64,000 bases of DNA from Diphasiastrum complanatum (taxonomy: Eukaryota; Streptophyta; Lycopodiopsida; Lycopodiales; Lycopodiaceae), in contig CM055103.1 in NCBI GenBank assembly GCA_029204225.1, positions 48,968,378 through 49,032,377 of the forward strand, in the 5' to 3' direction. The notes beneath the pieces are model-generated. The model saw only the letters and a program-made list of their open reading frames with translations. It did not search any database and had not been told where the DNA came from. The first letter of the stretch is position 1; each line of letters starts with the position of its first letter. The translations under genes were made by a program, and so were the position numbers. This document shows, one piece after another, positions 9,817-20,034 of this stretch.

Positions 9817-10540
9817 ATGGCAAACATGGCAGAGTCCATTTTGAGTGAAAGTAGCAAATTGGACGGGATTTCCAACTATGCAGTGTGGAAATTCAAAATG
9901 GAAAATATACTTATGGAGAATGACGTGTGGGATGTCATCACAAGTGATGAGAGAAGACCGCCAAATGAAACGGACATCAAAGTGTTCGATAAGAAGGTGA
10001 GGAAAGCTTTGACCTTCATTAACTTGTTAGTGAAGGATCACATCAGTACCCACATTTGTGATGTTGTTACACCCAAACAGGCATGGGATGTGCTAAAGGA
10101 GTAGTTCGAAATGTCAAATCTGTCAAGAATCATGTTTCTAAAGTCAAAACTTAATAGTGCCTGCATAAAGCAAGGAGAGCACATTCAGACGTACATGACC
10201 AAAATCAAGACAATGAGGGATAAATTGCACTCTATTGGTGAGCGCATATGTGATGTGGAGCTGGTGCACAATGCATTGTGCGACATTGCAGAACCCTATC
10301 AGATGTTTGTGAGCAGAATAGCATCAAGAGAAAGATTGCCAACCTTTGACGAGCTCATAGGAATCTTGATGTAGGAAGAGCAACGGCGAGAAATGGTGAA
10401 AGCTAGACGTCAAAACACTTATGATCATGTAATTGTGACATGCCAAAAACAAGGCAAGGGCAAGGATAAGAAGAAGTCTAAGCAGCAATTTGTTAAGACT
10501 CATGAGGATGAGGGATCTTCCAACAAGGCCAACACAACCA
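9817..10540 (+). pseudogene. Ty1/Copia gag with two in-frame stops
   Basis: Starting at an ATG at 9817, one reading frame carries the N-terminal gag signature KLDGISNYAVWKFKMENIL (DUF4219-like), then the UBN2 region (NLLVKDHISTHI, ACIKQGEHIQTYMTKIKTMR, IASRERLPTFDELIGIL) and a Lys-rich tail (QGKGKDKKKSKQQF). Frame is kept throughout except for TAG stops at 10102-10104 and 10372-10374. Both sit where related gags have Gln (KE*FE and LM*EEQRR). The zinc knuckle and everything downstream are missing because the sequence changes character at about 10545, where the CACTA-like region begins. Gag would have formed the RNA-packaging particle. Confidence 0.85.
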
Positions 10541-10555
10541 CATATATGTGTGTTT

Positions 10556-10720
10556 TGCCATGCGACACTGCCACGCGAACCCGATACTTAGCCAAAATTC
10601 TGACATTTTTCTTATGCGTGGCATTGCCACGTCAAACTTTTTCGAGGACCCTACCGGTGAAATCCAGGATGGAGGTGAGGTCCGGCAAAACAATTTTAAT
10701 TCTGCGTGGCACTGCCACGC
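10556..10720. repeat. Palindromic subterminal repeats GCGTGGCA-N-TGCCACGC
   Basis: Three close matches to the palindrome GCGTGGCANTGCCACGC occur at about 10559-10575, 10616-10632 and 10704-10720; the last is exact. Clustered short palindromes near the end of a CACTA element fit transposase-binding subterminal repeats. Assignment rests on position beside the TNP2 gene. Confidence 0.6.
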
Positions 10721-10789
10721 GTGATTGTAAAAAAAATTGCAATGTTATACACCTTTGTGTGTTTGCAAAGATAAATGAATAGTCGAACA

Positions 10790-11056
10790 ATATTGTGGCA
10801 AAGTGTATTATTATCTCAAAGATGATGTTTTTTTAATTATAATATATAAATAATCAACACATATATCTTTTAATTAGTTCACACATCTATTAATATTGAT
10901 AAATTTTTCTAATTCTAAGTGATTGCGAGATGCGTTTGAAATGAAACTTTAGAAATGCAACATCGTAGAAAAATATAACAATACTAATTTGAAAACAATA
11001 TATATTGACCACAACGGATCATTTTATGACAAAATTATTTGTGACATGTACAAACT
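10790..11056. other. AT-rich segment between subterminal repeats and TNP2 3' end
   Basis: No coding signal. Likely the 3' non-coding part of the CACTA element. Confidence 0.4.
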
Positions 11057-14000
11057 TTATTCATCATCGCAAGATTCAAATTCATCAGTCAATACATCTT
11101 GCAACTCATCTCCGCTAAGATGATTTTCATCATCACTATCGAAATCAAAACCTCTCTCAATATTGTCCTCATGCAAAGAATCATTGTTGTCCTCTTCATC
11201 ATCTGAGGCATTGGAATCATGAGAATCAATTCTCGGGTTTTCAATATTTATAAAACTCGAAGATATATGTACATCTTCATCAGATATACTTGTTTTGCCT
11301 AAATTTTTCATTCTCAACATATGCATTTTCGAATACATGTCTTGAGCGTGGCTTAATTTGAACAACATACCACCAATCTTTGTTTAGTTGATCTGGTTGA
11401 AAAAATACTTGCACATTTAGCAAAGTCAGGATTGTTATGCTCCATTTTAATTCACAATAAATAGATGTAATGAAAAAGTAGTGTAGATGATTAATATAAC
11501 ATTAATCACAATTGACAAAAAGAAAAAAGGTGAAATTCATGCAAACCTGTTCACAATGATGAGGCAACACCAATGTGTGTGAAAAGTCCATGCTTAATGT
11601 CTTGGTTGAATCGATAGCAAAAAATTCACTATGGTCTTTTTTTATAGTTGCATTTGATCCTCTGTAGTTGATTTTGAACCACTTCACGTCAAACAACAAA
11701 TATTTACCCATTTCACCAAAACACACCTCATATATGGCTAGTATGGTTCCTACATACTCAAGCTCTCCAGAAATTGGACTTTGATCTCGAGCACTACTCC
11801 AAATTTCTTGATGGAAGGATGCCATCACACCACACTCATAAGTTCGTCGTTTCATATCCATTGATTCAATGCGATGATGATGACCATATGCCCACACTGC
11901 ACTATTCCCATTTTGTGTCAGATATGAATTGTCCCTTTGATCTTGTTTGTTGGAGTGTACCAACCATCCAGTCTATAGTGCATCGGTTGGGCAATGGCTC
12001 AAGATCATGTGACGTCGGTGTCGATTTCGGTCAATACCTTTTTTCTTTTTTTTTTTCTTCATATAATTCCAACCATTTATCCATTACTCCTTAATTATAT
12101 AGCATGAAGGTTGAAATTTTTTCTCTCAAACTATGTGTCATTTTTTTAAGACTACCCATACCTTGAGATTTTTCACCTTTCACCTCATTGCTTTTCTCAT
12201 CATGCCATAGTCGTGGAGCAGATGGATCTATTTGAAACAAAACTTCGGTAACATAAAATAGAGATTCTTGCACTAACCATCCCTCTGACATGCTTCCCTC
12301 TGGCCTTGCCTTCTGACGCACAAAATCTTTCAACACTTTCAAGAAAAACATCCACCTACAGAAAATTTTAACACATCAATGAGAACATTCTGTTATTTAT
12401 AATTTGAAAGAATCACACTACATTTATTGAAACCACTAAAATCAAGTCAAGTGTATTATACCTTGAGTGCACAAGACCGACAATACCAACTTCTTGGACC
12501 AAGTGCACAAGCAGATGCACCTGTATGTCTAGGATAGAAGTTGGAAAATCCCTCTCAAGCATACATACAGCCTCCACCAAATCTTCTTGCTTTGTTTGCA
12601 CGTCTATCTCAAGAATCTCCTTACCACACATCCATCTACATCATGTTTGTAGTATAACTAGATTTTAGTACGTTCATATTATTTTATCAAGCTTGTATTA
12701 GAAAAAAAAACATGCAATTTCATAAGATATTGATGTAAACAAAAGAAATTAAGTACCTAACAACGGATGCTAATTTGTAAATGGCATCGCGAAGTTGATC
12801 AGTTAGACAGCCACGAATGCACATTGGAAATATGTACTCGACCATCTTCAACCAATTATGAGATTTTAGACCATGGAGTTTTCCTTCAGCTGTGAATGAT
12901 GTTTGTAGTGAATGAGCAAAACCCGTTGGTGTTTACATCTTGCAAATGACTGACCGTACGTACTTATACTCTTCTTTCGTAAGAATCCAAGGGGCTCTTG
13001 GAATAATATAGGTATTTCCATCAGTACATGATTTTGGCCAATACTCTTTTTTTGTTTTTGATTCTTGTAGATCATGCCTGGTAGAAATATTGTCTTTGTC
13101 GCTCACCAAGTGTTTCCATATTGATTCACCCACATTTTTGAATATGTGCATAGGATCAAGCAAGTGATTGATCAAAAGGTTATTCCAATATGGTAAAGAA
13201 TGAAAGATGGATAGTCTTTTCATACCATTGATTGGCTTAGTCTCGGATTCAATCCAAAGTTTGTGCCAATCTACCACGGACATTCTCTTTGGAGGCATTC
13301 TTGTTTCTGATCTTCCTCCAAAGCCTCTTCTATGAGCATTTCTAAATGGATGATTTTCATCATGCAAGTACTTGCGATGATTTTCATACACAACTTTGTT
13401 TAAATGACGTGAGTGGTGAGCATCAATATTTGGTCCACAAATGAGACACGCGTGATATCCAAAAGTTGTAAAACCTAAAAGAATCAAATCCAATTCGTGT
13501 TATAAATAGAATTCTTTTAAAGAATAAATATTGCATGCATAAAACATAAATATACAAATATTACAAGTGATTTCATTTTATAGTCACCTGAACAATCGCC
13601 CAATCCTGGATAGTCATGCATAGTCCACATTAACATCGCACGTAACAAAAATATTTTGTCTTGAAGTGGACATGAGATGTCATATGCTTGGACTCCCTTC
13701 TGTAGTAGTTCTAGTTTTTCAATCAATGGTGCAAAGTAGATATCCATATTTTTTACTTTATGTTTTTTAGGAATTAGAAGTGCTATCATGAGATGTCCTT
13801 TTTTTATGCTTAGCCAAGGTGGAATGTTATAGTTGACCAACACCACCGGCCAATTAGACCACGTGCTTGACAGTTTTCCAAAGGGGTTAATCCCGTCTGT
13901 TGCAAGTCCAAATCTTATATTTCTTGTTTCACTTGCGAAACATGGATATTCTTTGTCAATGTGTTTCCATGCAGGAGAGTCTGAGGGTACTCTCATGATC

Positions 14001-14921
14001 TCATCCGAAGAACGATGACTAGCATGCCAATTCACAAGTTCTGCAAGAGACTTGTAACGAAACAATCGTGGGATTATTGGAAAGTGTTGTAACACCTTGC
14101 ATGGGATAGTGGTCCCTTGTAAGTCATCTCGATATCGAGGAGTATTGCATATAGGACAAGCTTTTAACCCTTGATACTCACCACGATATAAGATGCTATC
14201 TTTTGGACAAGCATGATGCAATGTATAGTCCACTCCCATTGCACTCAACATTTTTCGTGCCTCATCTCTTGTCTCTAACATAGTGTTTCCTTCTGGGAAT
14301 AGTTTGCGCAATAACCTGTACATAATGAAATGAATTTTCATAATATAAAATAAAAGATCATTTAGCCAACTAAAACATTTGACTTGAACAACACATCTAT
14401 TAAATTCTTAAAAAAAAAAATCTCAAACTTATTTACCCAAATAAGGATGTAACACTTGTATCACTCCATTTATATTTTGCTTGGAGGTTCAATATAAGCA
14501 ACGAAGCGGCCAAACGAGATGTCTTTGCTCTAGGATATAATGGTGTGTTTGATTCTTCTCTCAATTTTTTTTCCTCGGCACTAATAAATGATTCACTATC
14601 ATGTTCAGTGTGTTCTTCCACATTATGATGCTCATAAATGTTATTTATCAAAATGATTTCAACTTCATCTTGAATGCAAGCACTTGATCTTGATTCTAAA
14701 GAAGAAGAAGATCGAGGCTGATTTGCTTTGGCACGTTGTTGTTCATCTATTTTCATCATGGCTCTCAATCCCATACGCTCACGATGTGATAGTTGATTTA
14801 TGTGCGGCCCATCGTATGCCAATCTTGTTTTGGATATGGAGTGACTATTGTCATCGTCACTAGAGCTAGATGACAATTCATAGTCCTTCAAACATGGGAA
14901 ACAAATTAACATATTCATCAA
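11057..14921 (-). pseudogene. TNP2-like CACTA transposase, spliced and degenerate
   Basis: Domains follow in order on the minus strand: an acidic/Ser-rich N-terminus ending LILNLQAKYKWSDTSVTSLF (14921-14437); the Transposase_21 region with LLRKLFPEGNTML, HACPKDSILYRGEY, CPICNTPRYRDD and GLATDGINPFGKLSSTWSNW (14315-13588); YHACLICGPN to NHLLDPMHIFKNVGESIWKH (13474-12933); DUF4218 pieces SHNWLKMVEYIFPMCIRG, VCMLERDFPTS and RWMFFLKVLKDFVRQKARPE (12880-12110); DUF4216 YVGTILAIYEVCFGE to QVFFQPDQLNKDWWYVV (11780-11365). The tail is strongly acidic in another frame. Two introns are visible: 14436-14316 (GTAAAT...CAG) and 13587-13475 (GTGACT...TAG); both restore frame. The protein binds element ends and catalyses cut-and-paste transposition. 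Frame changes in the DUF4216 tail and gaps in DUF4218 suggest it is inactive, though unseen introns could explain some of them. Confidence 0.85.
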
Positions 14922-15085
14922 TTAACATATAAGACTGTCATTCATGAAAATTAAAACTAAAATTAAGACATGCAAATCAAACACCATATCTTAAATTAAG
15001 GCATGCAATATGAAATATAAAAAAACAATTAATTCACATTCAATATAACTTGCTCTCACCAAATAGATAAAATGTATTTTGATAT

Positions 15086-15535
15086 TCACAAAGTACATGC
15101 TTGAGTTTGGCTCAAAGCCTTTTGTACACATCTTGGAAGAGGGTGATTGAAGCTATATTTGATGAATAGCTCTTCACCACATTTAATGGGCCTTATCGCA
15201 CATACCATTACGTATGTACTTTTTGAGTTCCTAGAAAAGTATTCCTCCTTTCCATTGGTACGTTCCTTGAAATCACAATTAGTTAATGAAGGGTGCCCAA
15301 TGGAACTATTTATATATGCAACAATATTGCCATATTTTTTTGGATGCCCATCAATGTACATACGATGTGATTTCAAAACATTCTCCCCTTGCACATGTCG
15401 CTCTTCCAAAGAACAAACATTGGAATTCAAGCCATACCATTGGTGACGACATAGAGCATGCCAATCACCTCTTTCTTGCACCAAACTAGCAAAATCAACA
15501 CATATAAATGATGACACTTGATCACAAATGATCAA
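15086..15535 (-). pseudogene. SET-domain protein fragment
   Basis: A 149-codon minus-strand frame contains RMYIDGHPKKYGNIVAYINS, then HPSLTNCDF and YVMVCAIRPIKCGEELFIKY. The order matches the C-terminal half of SET domains: an N-x-S/N-H-like turn, an NC-x-F strand, and A-x-R-x-I-x-x-GEEL-x-x-x-Y. SET domains transfer methyl groups from S-adenosylmethionine to lysines, mostly on histones. The N-terminal half and pre-SET Cys cluster are missing, there is no good ATG at the 5' end (first codon TTG) and the upstream DNA looks non-coding, so this is a fragment. It lies about 165 bp 5' of the TNP2 gene on the same strand, which suggests capture by the CACTA element, though chance adjacency is possible. 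Confidence 0.6.
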
Positions 15536-15540
15536 CCTAC

Positions 15541-15910
15541 TCTAAGATTGAAACACACTATGAAAAGTCCACCAACTTCAAGCACAAGAGATCCAATCAA
15601 TTTTAGGGTTTCCACAAAAGTAAACAAATTGAATCATTCACATTCTACATGCAAAAGCTAGAAACTTGATATAGAATCTTGAAGAATGTTCTAAAACCTT
15701 TCTTATGAATCAAAACTCACCACAACCCAACAGTAGGGAGAAAAATCATCCTATTACAAGTATTTTGATTTAAATTGAGTTTTGGATTACAAAAAGCTCC
15801 ATTCTACACTTGAAAATGCTTGATTTTGACAAGGAATCACTCTAACGCACTCTAGAATTGGTGACACCTCCAAATTACTCACTAGAAATGGCTAATTAGT
15901 CTGCAACAAA
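15541..15910. other. Leader-like non-coding stretch
   Basis: No coding signal. It lies just inside a minus-strand primer-binding site at 15911-15922, so it is probably the 5' leader of a minus-strand LTR retrotransposon whose body is not seen. Confidence 0.4.
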
Positions 15911-16134
15911 GCTCTGATACCATGTGAAAATAATCAGATCACAGAGATCCATTTATGCCATTTGATCGTTAGCTAAGTAGGAGAGCACCTCTAGCATCAT
16001 TACAAAAGTAGAAATCAAACATCTACTAAACTCAATAAGAACTTTTCAAAATCACTTATGTATGATAATTTATTGTTCCTGTCCATAAAACAGACGTACT
16101 ACAACAATACTCACACATGGAAACTCATACATAT
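15911..16134 (-). mobile_element. LTR edge and tRNA-Met primer-binding site of a minus-strand retroelement
   Basis: GCTCTGATACCA (15911-15922) is the complement of TGGTATCAGAGC, the plant primer-binding site for initiator tRNA-Met. It abuts TGTGAAAATAA at 15923; on the minus strand the LTR therefore ends in TTTTCACA directly before the site. The LTR is interrupted at 16135 by another LTR and may resume after about 16870, where a minus-strand TATA-like ACTATAAATAGG is seen near 17032. Confidence 0.65.
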
Positions 16135-16870
16135 TGTTGTGGGTATTTCAATGTAAATAAATAAAATAGCTGGAAGTAGTAGAATAAGTTGCAAGGGTCG
16201 TGGCTTCCTACTTGTATAAGCCCATAGCCCAATGAGCACTTGTAAATAATTTACTTTTTGATTAAACTTGACTTTGGGCCATGTAATTAAAATAATATCA
16301 GAAGGCCAAAGTTTAAGCTAACTTAAGTTCTCTAAGTTTTGTAATTAGTCAAAAGTCAAATGGTGGTAGGTGGGGTGTGCTTCTTTGTACACCATAGATT
16401 TGTTTGTATTTTTTTTGAAGGGTTAGGATTTCCATCCTACCTTCTTGCAATACGAAGCAAGGGGCAAGGGCCACCCCAAAGATAATAACGCACCTATTGT
16501 ACACCATTTTACATGCTTATTGAGAGGAGGAAACTCTACCAAATTGGAGAGCCAAGCATCCTCATGTGCTAATCACTCTTGTTATTGCTCTTTGTGTATT
16601 TGCTTATTGCTTTCCAGTTCCATTGTTCTTGTTTTACTAGTTATGGCTTTTCCATTAGCATGCATATTGAGCACATGAGCTAACCTCCATCTCATCTCTT
16701 TTCTCTCTTCCTTTCACCTACTATCATGATGAATGCCTGTGCTTAGTGTTAGTGAAAGTAGAGTCAGTGTTAGTGGATAGTTAGGAAAAGCATCTAAACT
16801 AGCAACTGAGCATAGTTAGGAACCTATCCAAGTGTTCTAACCCTTTTGATAGGCAAAGGGGGCTGCTCAC
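16135..16870 (+). mobile_element. LTR copy A of the Ty3 family in this window
   Basis: It begins TGTTGTGGGTATTTCAATG and shares with copies B (35572) and C (56368) a segment AAGCCCATAGCCCAATGAGC, a GGGCAAGGGCC-like promoter-proximal block, GATAATAACGCACC in place of TATA, an ATTAGCATGCAT-like segment, a pyrimidine tract and the end TAACCCTTTTGATAGG. Here the pyrimidine tract is short and imperfect (about 16689-16715). No element body is attached on either side, so it is a solo LTR or a truncated copy. It sits inside another LTR. Confidence 0.7.
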
Positions 16871-17880
16871 CATTGAACCTACAACTCCCTACACACATAA
16901 GAAAAATAGCATTCTATACACAAGAATCCACTATATCATCACAAATATGCAAAAAATGGATGTACAACCCAAAGAGGTAACTTTCATAAGAATGAATGAG
17001 AGATGAATTTATCCCACACTTGTATGCCTATTTATAGTATCTTCTTTCCCTATTTGGATCATCTTGCCCAAGCTTATCAACGTATGGAAGTTTCTAGAAA
17101 CTTCTCCAAAAAGCTAGATAATTTGACCAGATTCAATGTACCTCTACTAACCGATTAGAGTAAGTCCAAATTCGACCTTATCAACTTGCCTAAGTTTTCA
17201 AAAATAGTAAATCCACTATTCTTAGGCCTTATTAGCTTTATAAAGCCTATCTCTAAGTTAAAAATGCATATTGGCCTCAAAATTGCCAAATGAAATCAAC
17301 TTGACTAAACTAAACTAGTTGACATTTTTCACACATTGTGCATATTTCGTACATGGCATACGTCCAACTGAGCTGGCTCAAAATTTGAGCAACTTCATAA
17401 AACAGCATCCGCATTTTTTGTTTGGACATCCAAATCTGAGCTCATTAATTGTAACAACGCACTATGCCCTACTAAAGCTAGAATTATTATACCCGCTAAC
17501 ACTATAATTTTTTAGATTGGGTCTTCATTGAGGGGCTTAGACCACGCTCACTTGTAAAGGAGTATTTGACATAATTTTGTGTGCTATTCAATCATCTTTG
17601 AAAGAAAGAGATTGATGTACAAATGAGTTACGAAGGTGAGCAAAGTTTCATCCAATTAAGATTCTATTAAGCCATTTTGCTAACAACCATTCAATTCTAG
17701 AAAACTAAAGCACTTTATCCCTAAAATCAAGAGAAAGAGATAGCATTCAAGGTTGATATAGCCATAAAACACAACTCACAAATAGAGCCCCATAGAATCA
17801 TCAATAGAATTGAAGGGATGGAAGCAAATCAATACAAAATGGAGATGGAATTCATGTGGATTGGAAACATGAGTGCTAAC
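16871..17880. other. Non-coding stretch with LTR-like remains
   Basis: No gene. A minus-strand TATA-like site near 17032 suggests it includes the rest of the LTR whose edge is at 15923. A 62-codon open frame at 17319-17507 has no recognised motif. Confidence 0.4.
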
Positions 17881-17884
17881 ATGC

Positions 17885-19560
17885 AATTTGACATAGTTCA
17901 AGTCTTCTTCATGATTAGAGATAAATACTCTCTATCCATAGCTTCTCTCCATAGATAGGATTTTGACTGACTGAGTACTTCTTCCATAGTAGTCGGCTCT
18001 CAAATAAGATAACAAGCAGATTCATCAATGTACCTATTAGGTGGTCTGCAATTTCTTGTCGATCTTCTGGGAGGAGAATGAGACTGATAATCATTTCCTT
18101 GGTTTTGTTGTTGTTGATCTGCAACATCTTCTTATGATTTGCTATTCATAAGTTGTTCATCTACAACTGACATATTTGAACCTTCGATAGGAATAGTCGT
18201 ATCAAAAACATGAGTGTCTAATAGTTCAATTGTCTAATCTTTGCCTTTGTCTATGAGGTCGATAAATTGATCCTCGATAAAAAAAAAATAACATCTTTGC
18301 TTGTAAATATCTTTGATTCGGATTCATATAGCTTATAGGCTTTGTCACAAGTAGTATAACCAATGAAAATGGATTTGATACTGTGGGAGTCTATCTTTTT
18401 TTTATTTTCTTCAATATTTGTGCATACATATGAAAACTTTGAAATCCAATAGTGATGGTTTGGAGCCTGGCCAAATTTCATAAGGTGTTTAGTCTGAGAG
18501 CCATTTAGTCGAGCATCTATTTTGAATATAAGCTATAGTGGAAACAACTTTAGCCCAAAAAAAACTTTGACAATGTCGCGTGAACAAGAATGCACTTAGC
18601 TGCTTTGACTAAGGTTCGATTTTTTCTCTTAGCAAGTCCATTCGACTGAGGTGAATAAGAAGTGATGAATTGCTGCTCAATGTTTTTTCTAAGAAAATAT
18701 TTCTTGAATGTGGTTGAGATGAACTCTCCATTGTTGTTTGACCTCAATGCTTTGATTCTTTTACCAGTTTCGAGTTCTACACGCTTCTTGAATTGTTTGA
18801 AGAGGTTGAAAGCCTCCAATTTTTGCTTAATGAGATAAACAACTGTTCTTCTTGAAAACTCATCGATAAAGTAATAAAGTGCTATGCACCAACCAAATAT
18901 AAGGTTTGAATTGGGCCACATATATATGAATGAACAAACTCTAGAACATCTTCTGTTGCATGCTTATGACTTGATCTAAATAGAATCCTAGTATGCTTTT
19001 TGACAATACAACTATAACAGACTAGGAGGTCATTTTCTTGTCTAGATCATTGAGATTAAGTACTAAAGGCTATCTAAACATGTTCAATATAGATGTATGA
19101 TTCAAGTGACCTAGCCTATAGTGCCAAAGTAATGTTTTATTAACTAGAATAGAAGTATTCAAGGCTTGACGTGTGTCAAAATAACAGTGAATCAATCTAT
19201 ATAAGTATCCATGCATCTTTTTGATTGCAAGGTTTTTATTTGATGACTGGTCATATGTTGAGTGGCTTCAAAATCGAGAAAGCAAGCATTATTGACTTGC
19301 GCTTTTTGATCGTTGATCATAAATGCTCCTTCATTTATGTCTTGAACAAGAGATTGTGATGCCTCTACAACTGCCTTTGCATGTTGATCTCATTGCTTAT
19401 TATTGGCGTTCTTCACTTTCAATATCCTGAAATCCTAAATCTCATGATTAGTGCATTTGCAATACTTACAGAAAATCTTCTTTTTTGAATGTGAATTTGA
19501 TAATCGATTTTGACTCTGTGTCAGCTTCTAATTCGATACAAATTATTTTAAGCCTTTCTT
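17885..19560 (-). pseudogene. Degenerate Ty1/Copia gag-pol fragment
   Basis: In minus-strand order there are: a ruined zinc knuckle (CKYCKCTNHEI, stop, D; about 19480-19440); traces of protease and pre-integrase; the integrase core with FIDEFSRRTVVYLIKQK, IKALRSNNNGEF (second catalytic Asp replaced by Asn), SYSPQSNGLAKRKNRTLV (about 18870-18580); the linker FIGYTTCDKAYKLYESESKI (about 18390-18290); and the start of reverse transcriptase, SQSKSYLWREAMDREYLSL (about 17960-17900). Frameshifts and stops separate most blocks. It is closely related to the Copia copy at 50830-52530, sharing linker wording such as YTTxDxAYKL and ESKIFTS. RT and RNase H bodies are absent. Confidence 0.8.
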
Positions 19561-20030
19561 CTTTTGACGTTTAGAGCCCTGTTTAGATATAGAACATGTA
19601 GCAACATAGATATTGCTCTAGAAAGAGTTAAATCTGAGTGTGTCATGATTATCACCTAGTTTTCATCTACAGGTGGTAGACTTGGGGACTGACAATTTGC
19701 GAGTACATATTTGCAAGTTCTACAAGTTTTTTTTTATCTTGGATTGCCATGATAAAAAAAACACAAATGAAAAAAACACGTTACTAGGAAACAATGCAAA
19801 AACCACATAGGGCCACAATATGCAAGTAGGGAACACTCCCATTCACAATAGATTTTTTAGAGAAATCATATTGTTTATAAAATCTTGAACACATGGAATA
19901 CACATATTAGAAAGCTCTCGAAGTTGTTACAAGCCAAACAAGACATTAATGTCCACTTTAATTATGCCAAAAAAAAAGAAGTAAATATGGACATTTGAAG
20001 AACTAGCTTCAGGATGTCCTAGGCCAAGCC
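19561..20030. other. Non-coding stretch between Copia and MULE remains
   Basis: No coding signal recognised. Contains poly-A/T runs near 19750 and 19970. Confidence 0.4.
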
Positions 20031-20034
20031 CTTT

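Larger units (their letters stand above)
10545..15540 (-). mobile_element. CACTA (En/Spm) DNA transposon region
   Basis: A minus-strand TNP2-like transposase fills 11060-14921 and palindromic repeats resembling CACTA subterminal repeats lie at 10556-10720. I did not find convincing CACTA/TAGTG ends or a 3-bp target duplication, so boundaries are approximate: the left one is where Copia gag homology stops, the right one is just beyond the SET-domain fragment. A related palindromic repeat cluster is not seen on the right side, so that end may be deleted. Confidence 0.6.
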
